A DNA stretch of 64,000 nt from Methylocystis sp. IM3 (GCF_038070105.1 NZ_JBBPBZ010000002.1:1872001-1936000); one strand, 5' to 3'. Positions 34,123-42,599 are shown, numbered from the stretch's first letter. The notes: generated by a model not told the origin, from the letters alone. A program made the numbers and translations.

Positions 34123-34350
34123 TTAGGCGGCCAGGCCCCTACCGGGGACGTAAGCCTTGGCTACCGCGCCAGCGATGCGCGTGCTTCTCCCAAGCTTCTC
34201 GACAGGCAGCCGGCGGGCCTGGATGTCCTCATAGATTGTCGTCCGCCCAACCGACTTGAGCGCGGCTAGTTCCTGAATGGTCAGGAAGCCGCCGGCCGCA
34301 ATTTTGTCGGCGACCGTAACAAGCGGGGCGGTTCTCTCGATGTTGCGCAT
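34123..34350 (-). CDS. AlpA-like helix-turn-helix regulator/excisionase, 75 aa
   Basis: The sequence FLTIQELAALKSVGRTTIYE then DIQARRLPVEKLGRSTRIAG is the MerR-type helix-turn-helix of AlpA/excisionase proteins. ATG 34350 has GGAG 6 bases upstream; upstream codons in the same frame to 34509 have no ribosome site. In P4-like satellites AlpA activates integrase expression and excision. It stands first in the leftward row that continues with replication genes 130 bases on. Confidence 0.78.
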   Translation of the reverse strand: MRNIERTAPLVTVADKIAAGGFLTIQELAALKSVGRTTIYEDIQARRLPVEKLGRSTRIAGAVAKAYVPGRGLAA

Positions 34351-34541
34351 GCCTTGCTCCGTTTTCGAAGGGGCCGGGATGGTCGCTGGCTCTTTGTTCG
34401 CGACCGTCCGCCCGGCTCCCGGTGGACGCAGGCAGTTGCAGCACGGATTTGGGGGATGTCTGAAAATTACCGTGTCCCGAATTGCGCTTTTTAATTTAAG
34501 ACAATGCAAGCGGTTGAGATGAAAGAGTTTTTGAGCGGCCT

Positions 34542-34561
34542 TGTCTCAAATTGTCTCAAAT
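34542..34561. repeat. Tandem TTGTCTCAAA repeat upstream of the AlpA-like gene
   Basis: TTGTCTCAAA occurs twice in direct succession, a 10-bp period that puts both copies on one face of the helix. About 190 bases from the AlpA-like start, it could be an operator. Function inferred only from position. Confidence 0.45.
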
Positions 34562-34625
34562 TCGGGGCGTTTAAGGGGATGTCGCCGTTTGGCGAATCAC
34601 TCGGGGGCGCAGAGAGCGGTTTCGC

Positions 34626-34688
34626 CCCGTTTGCACCGTTTGCACCGTTGTTTCCGGACCCCACACCCAGCCAAGAAAATATATCCGC
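34626..34688 (-). repeat. Satellite repeat copy D, near the right end
   Basis: Read leftwards: GGATATATTTTCTTGG, GGGTGTGGGGTCCGGAAACA and iterations CGGTGCAAA/CGGTGCAAA/CGGGGCGAAA. It lies 0.23 kb inside the right end and is not next to a stop codon. The surrounding 34351-34921 region has no supported gene. Confidence 0.7.
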
Positions 34689-34837
34689 TGGGACGTCACA
34701 TGCGGCGGGCTAAACGGGGGACCGCAGGCGGAGTTATGGCCCAAAATCACGGTTTCGAGCGGAACATAGGCGGGCTCGGCGCCCGCCCAGGTTTGTCCGC
34801 CTCCGTCCACTGGCGACCGCGCTTAATCGGAGAAATT

Positions 34838-34857
34838 TGGTGGGTAAACTGGGGGAC
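34838..34857 (+). promoter_or_regulatory. Putative integrase arm-type site, right
   Basis: TGGTGGGTAAACTGGGGGAC differs from the left site (18756-18775) at two positions and keeps the 12-base spacing between half-sites. It ends 64 bases before the attR core. Confidence 0.55.
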
Positions 34858-34921
34858 GGAGTGACGATATCGAAGTATATAGCTATGTATAAACAAATAG
34901 ATAGACAGCAATAGTTGCGGG

Positions 34922-34936
34922 CTGCTGCCCCGACCA
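34922..34936. repeat. attR core (15-bp direct repeat)
   Basis: CTGCTGCCCCGACCA is the same 15 bases as the tRNA-Pro 3' end at 18630-18644. No other tRNA part is present here, which marks the right end of the element. Chromosomal sequence follows. Confidence 0.85.
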
Positions 34937-35302
34937 GCTCCATAGAGATATTTCAAAGAGTTAGCCTTCTGTTTCGGCGTGCGGCCGCTTTGCCGTGCGC
35001 CGGATTCTCGCTCGTCCCGATTTCGGACGTCCGGCAGTGACAGCCTTTGGCCAGCTCTGAAGCAAACCGCCAGAGCTATACTGAAGGCGCGACCCTTTTT
35101 GACTCGGGTTTTGCTTCATTCTATTGTTACGGAAATTTTGATTACCCAGCTATAGCTTAGCCATATCCAGCCGGGCTTTTGGCCGGGTCCGTCAAACAAT
35201 ATCCAGCAGAACGGTTACGGTTGTGCTGCGTAACAGGGCGACCATTATTTGGATAAAATTACCACGCTCCCGACTCAGGCTCGTCTGATCTCTCGCCGGA
35301 TA
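34937..35302. other. Intergenic region right of the element
   Basis: No gene is supported. The AT-rich part 35095-35165 includes TTGATT at about 35136 and TATAGC at about 35152, a weak promoter candidate for the acyltransferase gene. Confidence 0.35.
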
Positions 35303-37333
35303 ATGGGATCGATCGCATGGGGGTTTGCTTCCGCTGAGGCAGGATCGGGACCGAAGCGGCATGACGCCCTGGCATATCGCCCGGAAATCGACGGGCTCCG
35401 TGCGCTGGCCGTCGTTCCCGTCATCTTGTTCCATGCGGGCTTCGATATCGCCAGGGGCGGCTTCGTCGGCGTGGACATATTCTTTGTGATCAGCGGCTAT
35501 CTTATCGCCTCGATCATCATGAGCGAGGCTCGAGCCGGCTCGTTCTCTATCGTGAATTTCTACGAGAGGCGGGTCCGGCGCATTGTTCCGGCTTTGCTTC
35601 TCATGCTGGCGGCCTGCCTGCCGGCTGCGTGGGCCCTGCTGACGCCGCAGGAAATGACAACCTTCTCCGAAAGTCTGGTTTCCGTCTGTCTTTTCACTTC
35701 GAACATATTTTTCAGCGCGACCAGCGGCTATTTCGACTCGGCCTCCGAGCTGAAGCCATTGCTCCATACGTGGAGTCTGGCGGTCGAAGAACAGTTTTAC
35801 CTGTTTTTCCCTTTTCTCCTCGTCCTGTTGCTGAGAAAAAGCGAGAGACGCGCGCTCCAGGCGCTGATCGCTCTCGCTGTTCTCAGCTTTTTGCTGGCGC
35901 ACTGGGCGTTGCCCCGATACCCCTCGGCGGCGTTTTATCTGCTCCCGACGAGAGCATGGGAGCTCTTTCTCGGCTCCTTCGCGGCCTTTTATCCAAATGG
36001 CCCGCGATTGGCTGGAAAGGGCTGGCGGGAAATTCCCGGCGGGATCGGTCTGCTTTTGATCCTTTACGCCATCATGTCTTATGACAGACAAACCCCATTT
36101 CCGGGCTTTTACGCGCTCGCCCCGACAATTGGCGCGGTTCTGATCATCCTCTTCGCGAGAAGCCACACGATCATCGGCAAGCTTCTGGGGGCGAGAGCCC
36201 TCGTCGCCGTGGGCCTGCTCAGCTATAGCGCTTATCTCTGGCACCAGCCCCTGCTGGCATTCGCCCGAAACGTTCATTTTGGAGGCCTCACAACGCGTTC
36301 CGCCAGCGTCGTCGTTCTGGCCACTTTTCCCATCGCCTATTTTTCCTGGCGTTTCGTGGAGCGCCCGTTCCGAACGGGTCGTTTTCTGACCCGCCCCCAA
36401 ATCTTTGCTTCCAGCTTTGCGGCCGGCCTTCTTCTGCTTTTTTTCGGCGTGTCGGCGGTGATGAACAATGGCTTCGATGGGAGATATGACGAAGCCCGCC
36501 GGGACTTTCTGGCGCGTTTCGATAATAACCCCCCAGAGTGGCGTTATTTTACGACTCAGCACGTTTCGTCCGAATTCCGGCTCCAGTGCGACTTCTACAA
36601 TTTCGACTCCCACCGTGCGGGGCTCATCAGCACAGTGCCCAAGGCCGGGATCGCAAAGGAATGCTACGAGCGCGACCCAAAATTCAGGATGGCCGTCTTC
36701 CTTTGGGGGGACAGCCATGCACAGCAGCTCCATCCGGGTCTTAAACGGACTCTTCCCGAAGACTGGCAGATCCTGCAGGTCGCAAGTTCAGGCTGCGCCC
36801 CCGTAATTGTGTCAGCCGGCAGCGCAACCAATTACTGCGAGCAGTCCAACTGGTTTGCCCTCGAGCAGATCGCGGTAACGAAGCCGGAAGTGGTTGTCGT
36901 CGCGCACGACAGCGTTCACAGCCCTGAAGTGATGACCGCGCTCGGCGACCATCTAAAGCAGCTCGGCGCAAAAAAGGTGATCTTCTTGGGATCGGTCCCG
37001 CATTGGCGGCATAATCTGCATGCTATTGTCGCAGTAAAGCTCTGGCCGGACACGCCAAGATACAGCTTTGCCCATTTGGAAGACAAATTCATTCTCTACG
37101 ACGGATATCTAAAGGAAAAGTTTCGAAACAAGGCTGGCTTCATCTACATCAGCGCCATTGACCAGTTCTGCCGTGAAAGCGGGTGCAAGATTTACGTCGG
37201 AGACGACCGCAATACCGGTCTCACCGCGGTGGACGACGCCCATATGACAATAGCCGCGTCCGAATATCTCGCCAGGCAAGTTCTCGCCGCCGCCGTGGTC
37301 GCCGACGAGCCGATGCGGGAGGTAAGAAAATGA
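35303..37333 (+). CDS. OafA/YrhL-type acyltransferase with SGNH domain
   Basis: A 676-residue membrane protein. Residues about 25-370 form the acyltransferase-3 domain: YRPEIDGLRALAVVPVILFH, GGFVGVDIFFVISGYLI and FYERRVRRIVPALLLM, with the catalytic His after LRALAV. The C-terminal periplasmic domain (from about 440) is SGNH-like, with FLWGDSHAQQLHPGL as nucleophile block and DDAHMT near the end as the Asp-His pair. Such fusions acetylate surface polysaccharides or O-antigen. ATG 35303 is used; a TTG at 35249 is in frame. It opens a polysaccharide block. Confidence 0.9.
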   Translation: MGSIAWGFASAEAGSGPKRHDALAYRPEIDGLRALAVVPVILFHAGFDIARGGFVGVDIFFVISGYLIASIIMSEARAGSFSIVNFYERRVRRIVPALLLMLAACLPAAWALLTPQEMTTFSESLVSVCLFTSNIFFSATSGYFDSASELKPLLHTWSLAVEEQFYLFFPFLLVLLLRKSERRALQALIALAVLSFLLAHWALPRYPSAAFYLLPTRAWELFLGSFAAFYPNGPRLAGKGWREIPGGIGLLLILYAIMSYDRQTPFPGFYALAPTIGAVLIILFARSHTIIGKLLGARALVAVGLLSYSAYLWHQPLLAFARNVHFGGLTTRSASVVVLATFPIAYFSWRFVERPFRTGRFLTRPQIFASSFAAGLLLLFFGVSAVMNNGFDGRYDEARRDFLARFDNNPPEWRYFTTQHVSSEFRLQCDFYNFDSHRAGLISTVPKAGIAKECYERDPKFRMAVFLWGDSHAQQLHPGLKRTLPEDWQILQVASSGCAPVIVSAGSATNYCEQSNWFALEQIAVTKPEVVVVAHDSVHSPEVMTALGDHLKQLGAKKVIFLGSVPHWRHNLHAIVAVKLWPDTPRYSFAHLEDKFILYDGYLKEKFRNKAGFIYISAIDQFCRESGCKIYVGDDRNTGLTAVDDAHMTIAASEYLARQVLAAAVVADEPMREVRK

Positions 37334-37683
37334 CATGCTTGCGGGGACACGCCGGAAGCGCGGGCGGCGATCCATCTTGATCATGTTCCGACAGAGCTTA
37401 TTGTCGCGGTCGGTCTTCGCCCGAGATGGGTCAGCTTGACTTTGACCTCGCTCCTAACGTTAGGCTTCATGGAGCTCGCCCTCCACCCTGCGACGGGATA
37501 GGAGCGACCTTTGAATGGAATGGGGGAGGCGACGCCGCCTGCGTGGTCCGGGGTCCGCTTCCGACCCTGGGCGCCCTTCATCAGACTGTGAGGCATAATG
37601 GGTTCCCGAAGAACGGCAGCTCGTCGAATTTCCGCCCCTGGCTCCGGCGCCAGCACGATCCGGAACACTGTGATATTCCCCGA
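37334..37683. other. Intergenic region without a recognised gene
   Basis: The frame of the next gene stays open back to 37426, but that part (MGQLDFDLAPNVRLHGARPP) has no match to the DegT family. I see no terminator or RNA gene. Confidence 0.4.
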
Positions 37684-38805
37684 ATGGCGGAGCGCGAGCA
37701 GGTGATACCGTTTCTCGACGTGAAGGCGCCCTACACGGAACTCAAGGACGAGATCGACGGCGCCGTCGCGCGTGTCCTCAATTCCGGTCATTATATTCTG
37801 GGCGAGGAGGTCGCAGCCTTTGAGACGGAATTCGCGGCCTATGCGGGCGCCGCGCATTGCGTTGGCGTCGGCAACGGGCTCGATGCGCTGACGCTTGCCT
37901 TCAAGGCGCTGGATATCGGTCCGGGCGACGAAGTCATCGTCCCCTCCAATACCTATATAGCGACCTGGCTGGCGGTCTCGGCATGTGGCGCCAGGCCAGT
38001 GCCGGTGGAGCCTGATCCTGCCACGCACTGCCTCGATCCCGATCGCGTCGCCGCCGCCGTCACCGATAGAACACGCGCGCTTTGTCCCGTGCACCTTTAC
38101 GGGCATCCCGCGGACCTCGCCCGGCTGAAGGAGATTTGCGCGCACTATCGGCTGCGAATGGTCGAGGACGCCGCACAGGCGCATGGCGCGCGGATCGGCG
38201 AGAGCCGGATCGGCGCCGACGGCGATGTGATCGCCTGGAGCTTCTACCCTGGCAAGAACCTCGGCGCGATGGGCGACGGCGGCGCGGTGACGACCAACGA
38301 CTCCGGCCTCGCGAAACGCATCTCCATGCTGCGCAACTACGGATCGTCGATTAAATATGTAAACGTCGAGAAAGGCATGAACAGCCGTCTCGATCCGCTT
38401 CAGGCAGCGATCCTTCGGGTCAAGCTGCGCTCCATCGACGAATGGAATGGCCGGCGCCAGGCGATTGCCCGGCGCTATGCAGAGGGCCTCGCCAGCCTGC
38501 CCATCGGCCTGCCGTCGGTCTCGCCGGGCCTGACCCATGCCTGGCATCTTTATGTCGTCACGACGCCCAAGCGCGACGCCTTGCAGGAGCGTCTCACGAA
38601 GAGCGGCGTCGGCACGCTCGTCCATTATCCCATTCCGCCGTTTCGGCAGCAGGCTTATGGCGAGATGGCGCAATTTGCGCCGCAATGGCCTATTGCGGAT
38701 CGGCTTGCGAATGAAGTTCTCAGCCTGCCCATGGGCCCGCATCTGAGCCTGTCCGATGTCGATCGGGTTATTTTCGCCGTGCGTGCGGCGCTTGCGGAAA
38801 GCTGA
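37684..38805 (+). CDS. DegT/DnrJ/EryC1 sugar aminotransferase
   Basis: A 373-residue PLP enzyme that aminates a keto-sugar nucleotide for surface glycans. VIPFLDVKAPYTELKDEIDG is the usual start. The PLP lysine is in SFYPGKNLGAMGDGGAVTTN, and the family block ARGIGESRIG-like AQAHGARIGESRIGADGD precedes it. DegT members of the FdtB/QdtB type (3-amino sugars) look closest. ATG 37684 fits family starts. A GT2 gene follows after 18 bases. Confidence 0.9.
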   Translation: MAEREQVIPFLDVKAPYTELKDEIDGAVARVLNSGHYILGEEVAAFETEFAAYAGAAHCVGVGNGLDALTLAFKALDIGPGDEVIVPSNTYIATWLAVSACGARPVPVEPDPATHCLDPDRVAAAVTDRTRALCPVHLYGHPADLARLKEICAHYRLRMVEDAAQAHGARIGESRIGADGDVIAWSFYPGKNLGAMGDGGAVTTNDSGLAKRISMLRNYGSSIKYVNVEKGMNSRLDPLQAAILRVKLRSIDEWNGRRQAIARRYAEGLASLPIGLPSVSPGLTHAWHLYVVTTPKRDALQERLTKSGVGTLVHYPIPPFRQQAYGEMAQFAPQWPIADRLANEVLSLPMGPHLSLSDVDRVIFAVRAALAES

Positions 38806-38823
38806 AGAAGGGCGCCAAAGCCG

Positions 38824-39819
38824 ATGAAGCTGGTTTCGATTCTCATTCCGGCCTACAAGCCGTCGCATTTCCGGATGTGCCTGGCGAGCGCGGTCGCGCA
38901 GACGTGGGAAAACCGCGAGATCATCGTTTCGGACGACTGTCCGACCGACGCAATCCGGGACATCGTTGCGGAGTTCGGCGCGCAGGTCACCTATCTGCGC
39001 AACCCCAATCCGGGCGGCTGGGGGGTCAACAACGTCAATCACGTCATGGCGGCGGCGAAGGGCGATTACATCAAGTTCCTCTTCGACGACGACATATTGC
39101 ATCCCTTCTGCACGCAATATCTCGTCGAGGCTCTGGAGGCGACCGCGGACCGAAATGTGAAGCTCGCCTTCTCGCCCCGGCGGACGATCGACGAGCACAA
39201 CCATCCGATCGAGTTGATCAACCCCTTTGGCGTCACATCGACGACCGTGATCGAGGGGCGCGAAATCATCCGGCGAATGGCCAAGACCTTGCTCAATCCG
39301 ATCGGAGAATTGACGACAGTCTTGTTCAGGAAGCAGGATCTTGCCGAACCCGACGGAAGCATCGAGTTCATGAAGATACGGGGAAAGCCATGCAACGGGC
39401 TTGGCGATGTCTCGGTTTTCACGCATCTCTTGGCCAAAGGGAATGCGGTCGCGGCGCCGGACACGCTCTCTTATTTTCGAATCCACACCGGATCCCTCAG
39501 CAGTCACGGCAAGAATGGAAACTGGCCGCATCTGATCATGGACTGGCGCAAGGTTATCGACCTCGCGGCTGACGAGGGGATTGTCGAAGGTTCGGAACTT
39601 TATTCTGCTTATGTCTACCTTGCCGAAAACATTCGGGCTTGGCTTCATGCCTATCCCGACTTCGCCGAGACATTCGCCGGCGAACTCGAAGACATTGCCG
39701 TCTCCGCGCGGAGGCTGCCGCTCGACGATCAAGAACAAAAAGCTCTTGCCGCCCTGGCTCGTTCATTTATTCCGCACAAGAAGGGGCTTCTTGCAAAACT
39801 GCGCGCTGTCGCTTTCTGA
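38824..39819 (+). CDS. Glycosyltransferase family 2
   Basis: A 331-residue cytosolic enzyme. The nucleotide-binding start is VSILIPAYKPSHFRMCLASA, with IVSDDCPTDAIRD holding the first Asp pair. The metal-binding DxD-like motif is FLFDDDILHPFC. A C-terminal helical region follows, without membrane segments. It presumably adds one sugar to a polysaccharide or protein. It lies 18 bases after the DegT gene and 102 before the ATP-grasp gene. Confidence 0.88.
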   Translation: MKLVSILIPAYKPSHFRMCLASAVAQTWENREIIVSDDCPTDAIRDIVAEFGAQVTYLRNPNPGGWGVNNVNHVMAAAKGDYIKFLFDDDILHPFCTQYLVEALEATADRNVKLAFSPRRTIDEHNHPIELINPFGVTSTTVIEGREIIRRMAKTLLNPIGELTTVLFRKQDLAEPDGSIEFMKIRGKPCNGLGDVSVFTHLLAKGNAVAAPDTLSYFRIHTGSLSSHGKNGNWPHLIMDWRKVIDLAADEGIVEGSELYSAYVYLAENIRAWLHAYPDFAETFAGELEDIAVSARRLPLDDQEQKALAALARSFIPHKKGLLAKLRAVAF

Positions 39820-39921
39820 GTAGGGCAGGGGCGGCGCTGGAATATCGCGGTGAACAAAGGGCGGGATCGACCTCGCCCGCAAGCAGTCTGGCGGCGCCCG
39901 GCGCGAGGGAAAGAGTGCAGG

Positions 39922-41001
39922 ATGGGACGGACGGCTAAGATACTGGTTGCCGGCGCAGGTGGAGCGCCCTCGGAAGGCGTGATCCATTCATTGAACAGAG
40001 CCGGCTTCGAGACTGTCGGGATGGGTAGCGAGCCCACCGACCTGATATTGTCGGCCGCCTCGCGCAAATATTGGGTTCCTTACGCGAACGCCCCTGAGTA
40101 CAAAGGGCGCTTGCTCGAGATACTGCGGTTCGAGAAGCCCGATCTCGTGCATTTCCAGAATGATCTCGAGATTTATCACGCGTCCTTGCTGCGCGATGAG
40201 ATCGTCGAAACCGGCGTGAAAATATTCATGCCAAGCCACGAAACGATCGACGCCTGCGTTCACAAATACAAATCCTGGCAGAAATTCAAAGCTGCCGGAA
40301 TCAAAGTGCCCGAGAATATTCTCATCCATAACGAAGAAGATTTGCGAAGGGCGTTTGATACGCTTGGCAAGCAACAAGGGAACATATGGTTGCGCGCCTC
40401 ATCAATCGGAGGGGGCGGAAAAGGCGCATTGCCGACATCGAGCTTCGAATTCGCCAAGGCCTGGATCGACCACTACAAGGGGTGGGGCGATTTTGTCGCG
40501 GCCGAGATGCTCACCAAGGATACAGTCACCTGGCTCTCCATTTGGCGCGAAGGCGAACTCATTGTGGCGCAGGGCAGGGCGCGGCAGGGATGGACTCACG
40601 GCAGTCGCGCGGTCTCCGGGATTACCGGCGTGACCAAGGTGGGCGTAACATTCTCGAGCCCCGAGCTGGACCGTATCGCCGAGAGCACAATCCGCGCCGT
40701 TGATCCGAAGCCGCATGGAATATATGGCGTCGATCTCGCCTATGACGCGGAGGGCGTCCCCAATCCGACCGAGATCAACATTTCGCGTTTCTTCACGACG
40801 ATTCTGTTCTTCACCGAAGCGGGCCTCAATATGCCCGAGATCTTCGCGAATCTGGCGCTCTTTGGTGAAAGGCCCCGGCTCGAGAAGGTGAGGTCTCCCC
40901 TGAAGGACGGGCTCATGTGGCTTCGAGGCATGGACCGCGCGCCAATGCTTTGCACGGAAGCCGATTTGAATAGCCAGATCGACTATGGGCGGCATTCATG
41001 A
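39922..41001 (+). CDS. ATP-grasp domain protein (carbamoyl-phosphate synthase-like)
   Basis: A 359-residue protein. The N-terminal Rossmann-like ILVAGAGGAPSEGVIHSLNR and the KYKSWQKFKAAGIKVPENIL segment are typical of CarB-like ATP-grasp ligases. The glycine loop is SIGGGGKGALPTSS, and the C-terminal metal site reads VDLAYDAEGVPNPTEINISR. The reaction is an ATP-driven ligation; the substrate is unknown. Within a polysaccharide block it may modify a sugar carboxylate or amine. ATG 39922 fits; an earlier in-frame ATG at 39850 gives a basic, unrelated extension. Confidence 0.8.
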   Translation: MGRTAKILVAGAGGAPSEGVIHSLNRAGFETVGMGSEPTDLILSAASRKYWVPYANAPEYKGRLLEILRFEKPDLVHFQNDLEIYHASLLRDEIVETGVKIFMPSHETIDACVHKYKSWQKFKAAGIKVPENILIHNEEDLRRAFDTLGKQQGNIWLRASSIGGGGKGALPTSSFEFAKAWIDHYKGWGDFVAAEMLTKDTVTWLSIWREGELIVAQGRARQGWTHGSRAVSGITGVTKVGVTFSSPELDRIAESTIRAVDPKPHGIYGVDLAYDAEGVPNPTEINISRFFTTILFFTEAGLNMPEIFANLALFGERPRLEKVRSPLKDGLMWLRGMDRAPMLCTEADLNSQIDYGRHS

Positions 41002-41131
41002 TCCCGTCAGGGGCGCATTGGGGCTTGTAGGAGGCCATCCGCCGCCTCTCCTACGGCGTTGACACCGGGTGGCGTTGGCCCGATAAATACCGCCGAAAGG
41101 CGGCGCGCCGGCATCGCCGTAGCTCGTGAGA

Positions 41132-41236
41132 ATGATTGTGCACATCAACGGCGCAATGGTCGCCGTGGAACACGCGCCGGTCCACGACATGGTGTTCAAT
41201 GTCGCAAAGATGCGAACGGTGTCTGTTATCGAATGA
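41132..41236 (+). pseudogene. Remnant of an NAD-dependent sugar epimerase/dehydratase
   Basis: A 34-codon frame reads MIVHINGAMVAVEHAPVHDM then VFNVAKMRTVSVIE. VHI...A...VE.AP.HD.VFNVA matches the C-terminal region of extended SDR epimerases (VHIEDI...FNVG). A stop lies just upstream in frame and no Rossmann part exists, so it is a relic. Its TGA overlaps the HAD start (ATGA), as a complete gene in the operon would have done. Confidence 0.4.
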
Positions 41237-41859
41237 ATTGCCTGATTGATCTCGATGGAACGCTGCTGGATGCGAGCGGTCGTCTGTACGGCTTGTTCTG
41301 CGAGATGATCGGTGACGACGCCAGTCTCAGCCTGCGGCAATACTGGGACCTGAAGAGAGCAAAGCAAAGCCACGCCGTCATCCTGAAAGAGCGCTTTGGC
41401 TACAGCGACGAAGAAATCCGGGATTTCGAGCGACGGTGGCTTGATCGCATCGAGGATGAGGACTGGCTTGAACGGGACACGCCGTTTGAGGGAGTCGGCG
41501 CTCATCTGGAAACATTGGCGCAAAGCGTCGACCTTCATCTCTTGACCGCGAGGCAAAGGCCCGAGATGGTCCGGCGCCAGCTGGAAAAGATGGGGTGGTC
41601 GTCCTTGTTCAAGAGCCTGCTGATCACGGGCGGCAAGCGAAGCAAGGATGAGCTTCTCGAGGGAGCAGCGCTGGAGCCAGCCGATTGGCTGATCGGCGAT
41701 ACGGGATACGACGTGAAGGTCGGAAAAAAACTGGGTGTGAGAACGGCCGCCGTCAGCAACGGTTTTCTCAGTCGCGAGAGCCTGGCGCCCTATGATCCCG
41801 ACGTGTTGCTGGATAAGTTTACCGACTTTGTCCCCTGGGCAATCGACGATCGCAGGTAA
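41233..41859 (+). CDS. HAD-family hydrolase
   Basis: A 208-residue phosphatase-like protein. Motif I is LIDLDGTLLDASG, motif II is in LHLLTARQRP, the motif III lysine is in GGKRSKDELL, and motif IV is DWLIGDTGYDVKVGKKLGVR. All catalytic positions are present. It may dephosphorylate a sugar phosphate in the surrounding pathway. ATG 41233 overlaps the end of the epimerase remnant; 11 bases separate it from the methyltransferase gene. Confidence 0.85.
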   Translation: MNCLIDLDGTLLDASGRLYGLFCEMIGDDASLSLRQYWDLKRAKQSHAVILKERFGYSDEEIRDFERRWLDRIEDEDWLERDTPFEGVGAHLETLAQSVDLHLLTARQRPEMVRRQLEKMGWSSLFKSLLITGGKRSKDELLEGAALEPADWLIGDTGYDVKVGKKLGVRTAAVSNGFLSRESLAPYDPDVLLDKFTDFVPWAIDDRR

Positions 41860-41870
41860 GAAGAGGAACC

Positions 41871-42599
41871 ATGAGCACGCAACAATCGGCGCATGAGACA
41901 GAGCTGCGGACTCTCAACAACATCGCTCTCGCTGGGCGGCCGGACGCCAACGCCAACCGCGCCTTGGTGGAATACACATTCTCCGTCGTCCGCCGGTATT
42001 TCAAACCGGGCTCCATACTGGAGCTGGGGCCGGCGGAAGGCATAATGACCGATCTGCTCGTCACGCTGAATCAGCCGCTCACGCTCGTCGAAGGGTCGGA
42101 GGCTTTCTGCAATCAGATCAGGGCGCGGCATCCTGGCCTGACGGTCGTTCATTCGCTGTTCGAGGGTTTCACGCCGCAGAACAAGTTCGACAACATTCTC
42201 ATGGGCCATGTTCTCGAGCACGTCGAAAATCCGGTTGACATTCTGAAAAAGGCTCGGTCCTGGCTTGCGCCCGGCGGCAGGATCCTCGCGGCCGTTCCGA
42301 ACAGCCGCTCCCTCCATCGGCAGGCGGCTGTTTTGATGGGGCTTCTTCCTTTCGAGGAGGCGCTCAATGAATCGGATACGCGCCAGGGCCACCGCCGGGT
42401 TTACAATCCCGAAACTTTCAGGCGGGATTTCAATGAGGCCGGCCTGGAGATCGAAGTGTTCGGCGGCTATTGGATCAAGCCGGTCTCGAATGCGCAGATC
42501 GAGGCAAGCTGGAGCGAGGCCATGCTGTCGAGCTTCATGAAACTCGGCGAACGCTATCCCGATATCGGGGCGGAGATTTACATCATCGCCAAAGCTTGA
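41871..42599 (+). CDS. Class I SAM-dependent methyltransferase
   Basis: A 242-residue enzyme. The SAM motif is SILELGPAEGIMTDLL, the next acidic residue is in LTLVEGSEAFC, and the motif II/III region reads FDNILMGHVLEHVENPVDIL and LAPGGRILAAVPNSRSLHRQ. This is the group that methylates sugars or lipids in polysaccharide clusters. It ends the row of surface-glycan genes; its start has AAGAGGA upstream. Confidence 0.85.
   Translation: MSTQQSAHETELRTLNNIALAGRPDANANRALVEYTFSVVRRYFKPGSILELGPAEGIMTDLLVTLNQPLTLVEGSEAFCNQIRARHPGLTVVHSLFEGFTPQNKFDNILMGHVLEHVENPVDILKKARSWLAPGGRILAAVPNSRSLHRQAAVLMGLLPFEEALNESDTRQGHRRVYNPETFRRDFNEAGLEIEVFGGYWIKPVSNAQIEASWSEAMLSSFMKLGERYPDIGAEIYIIAKA

Larger units (their letters stand above)
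18630..34936. mobile_element. Integrated phage satellite-like element (about 16.3 kb) in tRNA-Pro
   Basis: The element is bounded by CTGCTGCCCCGACCA at 18630-18644 and 34922-34936. A P4-type integrase gene lies at the left end and an AlpA-like regulator near the right. Between them are a replication pair (primase-like and AAA+ helicase-like), a candidate terminase small subunit, an HK97-type capsid and a lambda-type tape measure gene. Portal, large terminase, prohead protease, connectors, tail tube, fibre and lysis genes are not seen. Right-hand genes (34350-30366) and structural genes (28512-22464) run leftwards; integrase and small genes at the left run rightwards. A satellite that borrows a helper's missing parts is the favoured reading; a deleted prophage is the alternative. 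Confidence 0.85.

Noticed and set aside
34504..34864. Short plus-strand frames near the right end of the element
   Set aside because: They run through repeat copy D and the arm-type site and read as low-complexity translations of those repeats (FAPFAPFAPLF).
18630..34936. Complete, self-sufficient prophage
   Set aside because: Portal, large terminase, tail tube, baseplate and lysis genes are missing, and 16.3 kb is too short for a siphophage with this tape measure.
35192..36733. 513-codon minus-strand frame
   Set aside because: Antisense of the acyltransferase gene, which has complete domain motifs on the plus strand.
37381..39738. 785-codon minus-strand frame
   Set aside because: Shadow of the DegT and GT2 genes on the other strand; composition typical of antisense GC-rich frames.
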